Shown piece after piece: positions 42,687 through 49,820 of a stretch of DNA of 64,000 nt. The position numbers and the translations under genes are program-made. Under the pieces are notes generated by a model. It was not told the origin of the DNA. It did no database searches and worked only from the letters and a program-made list of their open reading frames with translations. The stretch is from Nitrosomonadales bacterium (GTDB taxonomy: Bacteria; Pseudomonadota; Gammaproteobacteria; Burkholderiales; Gallionellaceae), in the NCBI GenBank assembly GCA_016235045.1, contig JACRME010000004.1:372001-436000 (forward strand), read 5' to 3'. How positions within the stretch are numbered: the stretch's first letter is position 1; each line of letters starts with the position of its first letter.

Positions 42687-44389
42687 CAGTCTTCCACCTG
42701 GTTACTGATGCGCATGACTTCCAGCACCGAGGTATGTCCCAGTTTCATTTCGCGCAGGGCGGCATCGAGCAGGGTCTTGCCTTTCAGGTGATCGCGGGCA
42801 GCCTGCATGAAATGCCGGTTGTCGTCATGTGCGGCCGCTTCCACCAGTTCCTGCCCCATTTCCAGCATCTCGTACACGCCCAGGCGCCCGTGGTAACCCG
42901 TGCCGTTGCAATGCGAACAGCCGCGACCGTGCAGCAGCGTGCCCCAGTCGCCACGGGCAACGCCTTCGGCTTCCAGCCATTCCGCTTCCTGCGGGGTGGG
43001 GATATGTTTTTCGGCACAGCTTTCGCACACGCGCCGCAACAGCCGTTGCGCCAGTACCGCCTGCACCGAGGATGCCACCATATATTTTGGCGCCCCCATG
43101 TCGACCAGCCGGAACAAGGTGCCGGCGGTGTCGCGCGTGTGCAGCGTTGAGAACACCAGGTGGCCGGTCATCGCCGCGCGCATGCCGATCTGCGCGGTCT
43201 CGGCATCGCGCATTTCGCCCACCAGGATGATGTCCGGGTCCTGGCGCAAGGCGGAGCGCAGCACGCGCGAGAAGGTAAGGTCGATCTTTTCGTTCACCTG
43301 CACCTGGTTGATGCCGGGCAGGCGGTACTCCACCGGGTCTTCCACGGTGATGATCTTCTGGTCCAGCGTGTTGATCTCGGCCAGCCCCGCATACAGCGTG
43401 GTGGTCTTGCCGCTGCCGGTGGGGCCGGTGACCAGCACCATGCCGTTGCTGCGCTGGATGATCTCGCGGAAACGCTTGAGCATGTCCGGCGGCATGCCGA
43501 GCTTGTCCAAAGTGAGGAAGCTGCCGCTCTGGTTGAGCAGGCGCATCACCACCGATTCGCCGTACTGCGTGGGCATGGTGGAGATACGCACGTCGATGGC
43601 CTGGTCGCGCACGCGCATGTTGAAACGGCCGTCCTGCGGCAGGCGATTTTCCGAGATGTCCAGGCCGGACATCAGTTTCAGGCGCAATGCGAGAGACGGG
43701 GCGATTTTGCTGTCCGCTTCCGTTTGCAGGTGCAGCACGCCGTCGATGCGGAAGCGTATCTGCACGCGCGTTTCCTGCGGTTCGATGTGGATGTCGGAGG
43801 CGCGCACCTGGGCCGCGTCGTCGAACATGCTCTGCAGCAGTTTGACCACCGGCGCTTCTTCGGTGCCGACCGTATCGCCCAGCGCGCCAAAGTCGACATA
43901 GGTATCGCCGAGATCTTCCGAGACTTCGCGCGCGAGGCCGCTGATTTCTTCGGTACGGCGATAGACGCGGTCTATGGTTTCCAGCAGATTGCCCTCGGTC
44001 ACCACGGCGAGGTCGATGTCGTGTTTGAGCACCTTGCCGATTTCATCGAAAGCAAACAGGTCGGTGGGGTCGGCCATGCCGACCAGCAACGCACCGTTGC
44101 GCTCCTCCAGCACCACGGCGCGGAACCGCCGTGCCTGGTTCTCGGGCAAGCGCCGGACAATTTCGAGGTTGACGTTGTAATACTTCAGGTTGATGTAGGG
44201 GATGTTGAGCTGCTTGGCGATGGCTTCGGATATCTGGTCTTCGGAGACGAAGGCATTGTCGACCAGCACCCGGCCGAGCTTGCGGCCGCTGCGTTTTTGC
44301 TGCTCCAAAGCAAACTGGAGTTGATCCAGTGAAATGAGTTTCTGCTGCACCAGCAGATCGCCTAAGCGGATTTTCTCCGGACGCGCCAT
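42686..44389 (-). CDS. mshE: MSHA extension ATPase MshE, with MshEN c-di-GMP motif
   Basis: 567 residues. Residues 8-31 (RLGDLLVQQKLISLDQLQFA, then LEQQ) and 37-60 (KLGRVLVDNAFVSEDQISEA, then IAKQ) are the two 24-residue halves of an MshEN domain separated by 5 residues, the spacing of the c-di-GMP receptor. The PilB core has Walker A GPTGSGKT, an Asp box and Walker B-like DPDIILVGEMRD, and a zinc site with CESC and CSHCNGTGY. It powers pilus extension. First gene of the msh locus; weak -35/-10-like hexamers (TTGTCA, TAACTT) lie in the 93-base gap to trmL. Confidence 0.95.
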   Translation of the reverse strand: MARPEKIRLGDLLVQQKLISLDQLQFALEQQKRSGRKLGRVLVDNAFVSEDQISEAIAKQLNIPYINLKYYNVNLEIVRRLPENQARRFRAVVLEERNGALLVGMADPTDLFAFDEIGKVLKHDIDLAVVTEGNLLETIDRVYRRTEEISGLAREVSEDLGDTYVDFGALGDTVGTEEAPVVKLLQSMFDDAAQVRASDIHIEPQETRVQIRFRIDGVLHLQTEADSKIAPSLALRLKLMSGLDISENRLPQDGRFNMRVRDQAIDVRISTMPTQYGESVVMRLLNQSGSFLTLDKLGMPPDMLKRFREIIQRSNGMVLVTGPTGSGKTTTLYAGLAEINTLDQKIITVEDPVEYRLPGINQVQVNEKIDLTFSRVLRSALRQDPDIILVGEMRDAETAQIGMRAAMTGHLVFSTLHTRDTAGTLFRLVDMGAPKYMVASSVQAVLAQRLLRRVCESCAEKHIPTPQEAEWLEAEGVARGDWGTLLHGRGCSHCNGTGYHGRLGVYEMLEMGQELVEAAAHDDNRHFMQAARDHLKGKTLLDAALREMKLGHTSVLEVMRISNQVED

Positions 44390-44482
44390 AATTCCCCCTG
44401 TGGACTTTTCCTGACCTTAGCTGTCAAGGATGGAAGTTAGCCGTTTTTCCCTGTACTGACAAGCCTTCTGGGCATTTTCTTC

Positions 44483-44965
44483 ATGTTCAACGTGATCCTG
44501 TTCGAACCCGAAATCCCGCCCAACACCGGCAACATCATCCGTTTGTGCGCAAATACCGGCGCGCAGTTGCATCTGATCCGTCCGCTGGGTTTCGATCTTG
44601 ACGACAGGAACCTGCGCCGCGCCGGGCTGGACTATCACGAGTATGCCACCATGCAGGTGCATGACAGCCTTGCCGCCTGCCTCAAGAGCTTGCCGCAAGC
44701 ACGATTATTCGCCTTCACCACCAAGGCCTCGCATCCCTACCACGAGGTGCGGTTTCAGGCCGGGGATGCTTTTCTGTTCGGCCCGGAGAGCCGCGGACTG
44801 CCGCTTGAGGTGCTGGAATCGATTCCGCCGGAACGGCGTTTGCGCCTGCCGATGTTGCCGGAAAACCGCAGTTTGAACCTGTCGAATACGGTGGCGGTGG
44901 CGGTGTTTGAGGCGTGGCGGCAATGCGGGTTTGAAGGGAGTCAGGATTTAGGAATTAGGAACTAG
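44483..44965 (+). CDS. trmL: tRNA (cytidine/uridine-34-2'-O)-methyltransferase
   Basis: 160 residues of the SPOUT family: MFNVILFEPEIPPNTGNIIR, PLGFDLDDRNLRRAGLDY and the knot segment FLFGPESRGLP…RLPMLPENRSLNLSNTVAVA. It methylates the wobble ribose of tRNA-Leu. The last 8 residues (SQDLGIRN) and the stop come from a GGATTTAGGAATTAGG-type repeat. Divergent from mshE and convergent with gpsA. Confidence 0.94.
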   Translation: MFNVILFEPEIPPNTGNIIRLCANTGAQLHLIRPLGFDLDDRNLRRAGLDYHEYATMQVHDSLAACLKSLPQARLFAFTTKASHPYHEVRFQAGDAFLFGPESRGLPLEVLESIPPERRLRLPMLPENRSLNLSNTVAVAVFEAWRQCGFEGSQDLGIRN

Positions 44966-45028
44966 GATTTTGGGGCGGGCTCCATTCTGCTTATCCCAAT
45001 TCCAAAATCCTAAATCCCAAATCCTGGT
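44943..45028. repeat. GGATTTGGGATT-type repeat at the trmL-gpsA junction
   Basis: Starts inside trmL (AGGATTTAGGAATTAGG), crosses the gap and ends in AAATCCTAAATCCCAAATCC next to the gpsA stop. Same family as 11787 and 41327. Confidence 0.75.
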
Positions 45029-45030
45029 TC

Positions 45031-46077
45031 CTACTGGAACTCGCTGCCGGGCTGACGACTGAGCAGCGCTTCGACCGCTTTGCCCGCCGGAAGATTTTCA
45101 TACAACACGCGGTACACCGCTTCGCAGATCGGCATTTCGACGCCGCGCTGCTGCGCGATGCGATGCACTTCGCGCGCCGTATACACGCCTTCCGCCACAT
45201 GCCCCAACTCGCTGAGAATGGTGTCCAGCGACTTGTGCTGCGCCAGCAGCATGCCCACCTGGCGGTTGCGCGAGAGGTCGCCGGTGCAGGTGAGGATCAA
45301 GTCGCCCACGCCGGACAATCCGCCCAGCGTTTCGGCGCGTCCGCCCATCTGCAAACCCAGCCGCGTCATCTCCGCCAAGCCGCGCGTAAGCAGGGCGGCG
45401 CGCGCGTTGAGTCCCATTTTCATGCCGTCACAAATGCCCGCGGCGATGGCCAGCACGTTCTTGACCGCACCGCCGATCTCCACTCCCACCACGTCGGTGC
45501 TGGAGTAGATGCGCAAGCGCGAATGATGCAGGGCTTTTGCCGTGCGCTGGGCGAACTCGTCGTCGGTCGAGGCCAGCGTCATGGCCGTAGGCTGGCTGCG
45601 GGCCACTTCCTGCGCGAAACTGGGGCCGGACAGGACGCCGCGCGGAAAACTGGCCGGCAGCACCTCTTCTGCAATCTGATGGGGAAATTGCGAAGTCCCG
45701 CTTTCGAAACCTTTGCACACCCAGATCACGGCAGGAATCTTAAGATTGCTTTTCTCGTTTGTCCTTTCTCCCGCTTGCGGGAGAGAGTTAGAGAGAGGGG
45801 AGAGACTAACAATCTGCTGCAGCGTGCTGCGCAGCCCGGCGACTGGAACCGCGACGATCGCCAGTTCGGCACCGGCTAGCGCCTCGTTCAATGAAGTGGA
45901 AAGTCCAAGTTCGGCGGGAAGCGGAACATCCGGCAGGAAGCGCTGGTTATAGCGCTCGCGAACCATCGCCTCGATCTCCCCGGCTTCGCGCGACCACAGC
46001 GTGACCTGGTGGCGCGGCGCAAAGCTGACAGCCAAGGCGGTTCCCCAGGCGCCGGAGCCCAATATTGCAACTTTCAT
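45031..46077 (-). CDS. gpsA: Glycerol-3-phosphate dehydrogenase with a repeat insert
   Basis: 348 residues from the ATG at 46077. NAD-binding GSGAWGTALA at 7-16, catalytic Lys in VEIGGAVKNVLAIAAG, and LSGVGDLILTCTGDLSRNR near 240. It makes sn-glycerol 3-phosphate for phospholipids. Residues about 93-109 (within SPLSNSLPQAGERTNEK) are encoded by a repeat whose 49 bases are identical to the non-coding copy at 49724-49772; the family goes straight on to IPAVIWVCKGFE. The insert lies in a surface loop after beta-strand VAVP. It ends the secB operon, with a TGATG overlap to the SH3 gene. Confidence 0.95.
   Translation of the reverse strand: MKVAILGSGAWGTALAVSFAPRHQVTLWSREAGEIEAMVRERYNQRFLPDVPLPAELGLSTSLNEALAGAELAIVAVPVAGLRSTLQQIVSLSPLSNSLPQAGERTNEKSNLKIPAVIWVCKGFESGTSQFPHQIAEEVLPASFPRGVLSGPSFAQEVARSQPTAMTLASTDDEFAQRTAKALHHSRLRIYSSTDVVGVEIGGAVKNVLAIAAGICDGMKMGLNARAALLTRGLAEMTRLGLQMGGRAETLGGLSGVGDLILTCTGDLSRNRQVGMLLAQHKSLDTILSELGHVAEGVYTAREVHRIAQQRGVEMPICEAVYRVLYENLPAGKAVEALLSRQPGSEFQ
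45751..45799. repeat. Repeat inside gpsA, identical to 49724-49772
   Basis: 49 bases starting TTTCTCGTTTGTCCTTTCTC and centred on CTCCCGCTTGCGGGAG match exactly the gap copy at 49724-49772. It keeps the gpsA frame. Confidence 0.9.
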
Positions 46078-46511
46078 CAGTCGCCCCACACTTCGTCGGA
46101 TTTGATATGGCCCGCGGTACCGTCTTCGTGGCGCACCTTGACCCAGCCGTTGCCGGTATTGCCCAGCCATTCCAGTCCCAGTTTCTGGGTGGCCCTGAAC
46201 ACCACCTCCGCGTCTTCTTCCGGACTGCGCAACACGTTGGCGGACGCAACCGTCACCATGACATAGCGCTTGCTGCTCAACTGGCGCTTCTCGATCCAGT
46301 ACAGTTTGCCGGCGTTGTCGCGCACCTTGACCCAGTTATCCAGCACCACCACCTGCTCCAGCGGCAGGTAGCGCGTGGCCACGAACAGCTTTTTGGCCTT
46401 GAGCGAATTTGCATCGTACAGGATGGCCGGCTCGGCGACCGAGACGAAGTCGAACGCTGTTGCGGCCGGGCTGGCTGCAAGCAACAGCAGCAATGTCGCC
46501 CAGCGCTTCAT
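46077..46511 (-). CDS. SH3-domain exported protein
   Basis: 144 residues with a signal peptide (to about 19, ATA-F). The mature part holds bacterial SH3-like (SH3b) modules: AILYDANSLKAKKLFVATRYLPLEQVVVLDNWVKVRD and NVLRSPEEDAEVVFRATQKLG…GNGWVKVRHEDGTAGHI. Such domains bind cell wall. It is tucked between secB and gpsA with one-base overlaps on both sides (TGATG), so it is fully co-translated with them. Precise role unknown. Confidence 0.85.
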   Translation of the reverse strand: MKRWATLLLLLAASPAATAFDFVSVAEPAILYDANSLKAKKLFVATRYLPLEQVVVLDNWVKVRDNAGKLYWIEKRQLSSKRYVMVTVASANVLRSPEEDAEVVFRATQKLGLEWLGNTGNGWVKVRHEDGTAGHIKSDEVWGD

Positions 46512-46993
46512 CAGTGCTTGACGGCCTCGGGAGCCTGGCCTTGCGCCTGCGCCTGCTGCTTCTGCTGCAGGTAGATCGCTTCGAAGTTGATCGGATTGAG
46601 CATCACCGGCGCGAATCCGCCGCGGACGGACACATCCGACACGACCTCGCGCAGATAGGGATAAAGGATGTTGGGGCAGACAACGGCCAGCACCGTCTCC
46701 ATTTCCTGCGCGGGAATGTTGCGCACCTGGAAAATTCCGGCCTGCTTCGCCTCGATCAAGAACAGCACCTTGTCCTTTCCCGTCAGCTTGGCCGTCACCG
46801 TCACCGTGACGACGACATCGAATACGCCTTCTTCGACCGTCGTTGCCTGCGAGTGCAGTTGCACGTCGATCTGCGGATTTTCGCGGTCCAGGAAGATTGC
46901 CGGCGCATGCGGCACTTCCAGGGACAGGTCTTTTACGTACAGCTTTTCGATATTGAAGACGGGTTGCGCGTTCGTTTGTGCTGCCTCGGTCAT
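46511..46993 (-). CDS. secB: Export chaperone SecB
   Basis: 160 residues with the SecB fold motifs FNIEKLYVKDLSLEVPHAP, IEAKQAGIFQVRNIP and VCPNILYPYLREVVSDVSVRGGFAPVMLNPINFEAIY. It keeps preproteins unfolded and hands them to SecA. It lies in the conserved rhodanese-grxC-secB-gpsA order; the SH3 gene is an addition. Confidence 0.96.
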   Translation of the reverse strand: MTEAAQTNAQPVFNIEKLYVKDLSLEVPHAPAIFLDRENPQIDVQLHSQATTVEEGVFDVVVTVTVTAKLTGKDKVLFLIEAKQAGIFQVRNIPAQEMETVLAVVCPNILYPYLREVVSDVSVRGGFAPVMLNPINFEAIYLQQKQQAQAQGQAPEAVKH

Positions 46994-47011
46994 GTTCTTC
47001 TTCCTTATTGG

Positions 47012-47272
47012 TTATTTATTCAGCATTGCATCCAGTTTGCCCGCGCGATCCAGCGCGGCCATGTCGTCGAATCCGCCCACATGCTCGTCATTGATGTAAA
47101 TCTGGGGGACGGTGCGGCGGCCTGTCTTTTGTATCATGTGGTCGCGCATCTCGGGTTGCAAATCGACGCGGATCTTTTCGATATCCGTTATTCCCTTGCG
47201 TTGCAGCAATTGCTCGGCCCTAACGCAGTAGGGGCAGACTTCCGTGCAATACATGACGATCCTGGCCATCAT
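47012..47272 (-). CDS. grxC: Glutaredoxin 3
   Basis: 86 residues with the dithiol active site CPYC in TEVCPYCVRAEQLL, the cis-Pro in TVPQIYINDEHVGGFDD and a GSH-binding GG. It reduces protein disulfides with glutathione. Overlaps the rhodanese gene by ATGA and lies 18 bases before secB. Confidence 0.95.
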   Translation of the reverse strand: MMARIVMYCTEVCPYCVRAEQLLQRKGITDIEKIRVDLQPEMRDHMIQKTGRRTVPQIYINDEHVGGFDDMAALDRAGKLDAMLNK

Positions 47273-47697
47273 TTCTCCAGCGGCAGACTTGCTTTCTGCC
47301 AGGCAATGATGCCGCCGTTCAGGTTATGCGACTGGGCAAAACCCAGCTTGCCCAGCAAAGCGCAGGCGGAAGCGGAACGCTGTCCGCTGCGGCACACTAC
47401 GACGATGGGTTTTTCGCGGTATTTCTCCAGTTCGCCGATACGTCCGGACAGCTTGCCCAGCGGGATGAGCTTGCTGTTCAGCACATGCCCGGCATCGTAT
47501 TCGCCCTGTTCGCGCACATCCAGCACCAGTGCGTTCTGGTGATTGATGAGCTGCAACGCGGCGATGTGGTCGACTTCCTTGATCCCGCGCAGGCGGTTGC
47601 CGAAAAAGGACCAGAACAGCATTCCCCCGCTGGTCAGCGCGATCAGGATGGTCCAGATATTATTTTGCAGGTACAGCAGCACGTCGATACTCCTCAT
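47269..47697 (-). CDS. Membrane-anchored rhodanese-like protein
   Basis: 142 residues. An N-terminal helix (about 8-28) precedes a rhodanese domain with LVLDVREQGEYDAGHV and the persulfide loop VVVCRSGQRS (Cys present). It corresponds to YibN of the conserved grxC-secB cluster. The ATG at 47697 overlaps the PglL gene by 38 bases; a GTG at 47682 has AGGAG at the right distance and may be the true start. Confidence 0.88.
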   Translation of the reverse strand: MRSIDVLLYLQNNIWTILIALTSGGMLFWSFFGNRLRGIKEVDHIAALQLINHQNALVLDVREQGEYDAGHVLNSKLIPLGKLSGRIGELEKYREKPIVVVCRSGQRSASACALLGKLGFAQSHNLNGGIIAWQKASLPLEK

Positions 47698-49453
47698 GTT
47701 TTTGGATTGCGGATTCTAACAGAGGGGCAAAGCGCCCGGGTTCTTTGCGCACCAGCCCCTCCAACTCGCGGCGGGCCAGCGGAAAATCCCCCGGATAGGC
47801 CCAGACCGCCTGCGCCATTTGCATTCCGGCCTGCTCCGGCCTGTCCGACCATGCCTGCAGAATGGGCCGGTGATACGCCGCCGTCGCCGTCGGAATGAAA
47901 TGCAGCGAGCGTTCGTTCAATTCGATCTTTTCCGGCAAATGCTCGGCGCTCATTTCCATCGTATTGGCGATAAACATTTCCGCATAGGAACTCAGCAGCG
48001 GCGACTTGTTCACCGCCATCATTTCTTCCTGCGCGCGCGGCATGAGGCTGTTTTCCCTGATCGCCTTTCCGCGCAAGACCAGGGCGTTCTCCAGCCGTTT
48101 GTAATCCTGGGATACCTTCAGCAGGGACAGCGCCCCGAGCACCAGCATCAGGGCTACCGAGACCCGCCCGAGGTTGCGCAACTCCAGACGGAAGGAAGCG
48201 GCGTCGAACATTCCCAGCAGGAGCGCCGCAATGCCGATGAAATAACCGTACCACAGCGGATATTCGAGCAGGCTGTGGATGCCCAGCACGGCCAGAATGG
48301 CGTAGCCCCACCAGTGATCGAGGGTGAGCGATGCGCTGCGAACCGCCGATTTCCAGAACCACAGGCCCAACGTGCCAAAAAGCACCGCCAACCCCGCCAA
48401 ACCCGCTTCCGCAGCCATTTGCATCAGCAGATTGTGCGCGTTGTTGTACAGGCCGGTCACAGCCGGATTGCGCATTTCCGCCGCCAGTTGCAAATGCTGG
48501 AAGGCAAACTGCCCGAAACCCGCGCCCATCAGCGGAAACTGGGCGAAAATCAGCGCGCCCTCGCGCCAAAGCTGCAAACGGATACTGCCGCCGGTCATGC
48601 CGCCGAACAACCGCTCCGTCGTTGTCACGCTGCCGGTGGTGCCTTCCAGCCAGGGTATCTGCACCACGAAATGCATCAGGCCGAACCCCACCAGCAGCAG
48701 CAACGCGAAGTGCAGCAGCGGACGCAGGGATTTGTCCCGCCATTGCCAGACGAATGCCAGTCCGGCCGTAAACACCAGGTAAAGCCAGGAACTGCGCGAA
48801 CCGGATAGCGCCATGACGAACAGCATGGGTGCCGCCAGCAATGCAACCTGCCAAACGCGCAAGGACAGCCTTGTATACAGCAGACCCAGCGAGATCAGTC
48901 CGAGGCTAAGGTAATTGGCATAGTGGTTGGGCTGTGCGGTGTTGCCGTAGACCGCAGACGACGTCTTGACGGTGACGACCGGATTCAGGAACGTATCCCA
49001 GCGATAGTGCTGCAGGAATCCCGCCAGGGTATTCAGCTCCGCGCCAACCAGCAGGAACGCTGCGAGCACCGTCGCCACGGTGGACAAGCCCAGCTCGACC
49101 TTCAGCGCCTGACCCAGCATCATGAGCAGCGCGGCAAACAGGAAATACAGGCTCATCAGCATCAGGTGATCGAAGTACGAGATGCGCCCGATGAAGAACT
49201 GCAGCATCAACACCAGCATCAGCCCGACCGGCAGGATCACGATGCGCGGCACTTCCGGCGCCTGCCAGTAACGTCCGGTCAGCAGCAGGGGAAACGCGCA
49301 CAAGCCCAGCAGCCCCGCCCCCCACTCCTGGTAGAAGGTGGTGATGGGATATGCGTGGTGGTAGTACAGAAAAGGCAAAACCCACATCAGTCCGGCGAAG
49401 GCCAGGCTGATGTGGGCAAGCTTGATCGAAAGAAGTGAGGTTCGGTTTAGCAA
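47660..49453 (-). CDS. PglL-type O-oligosaccharyltransferase (pilin glycosylation ligase)
   Basis: 597 residues from a TTG at 49453 (AAAGGCAG before it). About eleven helices in the first 430 residues, with the Wzy_C/PglL signature GLYNNAHNLLMQMAAEAGL near 335 holding the functional His, and a C-terminal TPR-like periplasmic part (440-590). PglL transfers lipid-linked glycans to Ser/Thr of pilins in the periplasm. It lies 3 kb from the MSHA locus and overlaps the rhodanese gene, so it is carried in the secB operon. The substrate is inferred to be MshA or other pilins. Confidence 0.8.
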   Translation of the reverse strand: MLNRTSLLSIKLAHISLAFAGLMWVLPFLYYHHAYPITTFYQEWGAGLLGLCAFPLLLTGRYWQAPEVPRIVILPVGLMLVLMLQFFIGRISYFDHLMLMSLYFLFAALLMMLGQALKVELGLSTVATVLAAFLLVGAELNTLAGFLQHYRWDTFLNPVVTVKTSSAVYGNTAQPNHYANYLSLGLISLGLLYTRLSLRVWQVALLAAPMLFVMALSGSRSSWLYLVFTAGLAFVWQWRDKSLRPLLHFALLLLVGFGLMHFVVQIPWLEGTTGSVTTTERLFGGMTGGSIRLQLWREGALIFAQFPLMGAGFGQFAFQHLQLAAEMRNPAVTGLYNNAHNLLMQMAAEAGLAGLAVLFGTLGLWFWKSAVRSASLTLDHWWGYAILAVLGIHSLLEYPLWYGYFIGIAALLLGMFDAASFRLELRNLGRVSVALMLVLGALSLLKVSQDYKRLENALVLRGKAIRENSLMPRAQEEMMAVNKSPLLSSYAEMFIANTMEMSAEHLPEKIELNERSLHFIPTATAAYHRPILQAWSDRPEQAGMQMAQAVWAYPGDFPLARRELEGLVRKEPGRFAPLLESAIQKHEEYRRAAVPAK

Positions 49454-49656
49454 CTGCCTTTGATGCCGAATTTGGCGAGAATGCTGTTCAGCGGGCAGAT
49501 CTGGGTAAATCCGCTCTGGAACAGGTTCAGCCCGACAAATGCGGTAAAGAACAGGAAGTACTGGCTGACGAACAGCGGGCTGGCTTCCACACCCAGCGCC
49601 AGCGACAACATGACAAACCCACCTGCAACAATACGGACGATACGTTCTGCGTTCAT
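49447..49656 (-). CDS. DUF2892 small membrane protein (YgaP-like)
   Basis: 69 residues, two helices (about 8-28 and 33-52) and the family C-terminus CPLNSILAKFGIKGSC, which has the two Cys positions of DUF2892. The domain is the membrane half of YgaP-type rhodaneses; here a separate rhodanese follows two genes later. It overlaps the PglL start by 7 bases. Its likely role is in sulfur or persulfide handling, inferred from family context. Confidence 0.8.
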   Translation of the reverse strand: MNAERIVRIVAGGFVMLSLALGVEASPLFVSQYFLFFTAFVGLNLFQSGFTQICPLNSILAKFGIKGSC

Positions 49657-49689
49657 GCTTTAAGCTCCTTCAAAGTGTTATGCCTTTCT

Positions 49690-49799
49690 CGGTTGCCCCC
49701 TCTCCCGAGGGTTCGAAATTGCCTTTCTCGTTTGTCCTTTCTCCCGCTTGCGGGAGAGAGTTAGAGAGAGGGCACCCCGGGAGAGGGTTGGGGAGAGGG
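49690..49799. repeat. Composite CTCTCCCGC repeat in the gap before the RND operon
   Basis: Contains the 49-bp unit shared with gpsA (49724-49772), a CCCCCTCTCCCGAGGGTTCG half unit and a CCGGGAGAGGGTTGGGGAGA unit. It fills most of 49657-49820, which has no gene. Confidence 0.85.
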
Positions 49800-49820
49800 C
49801 AAATTTTTAGTGAATGAATT

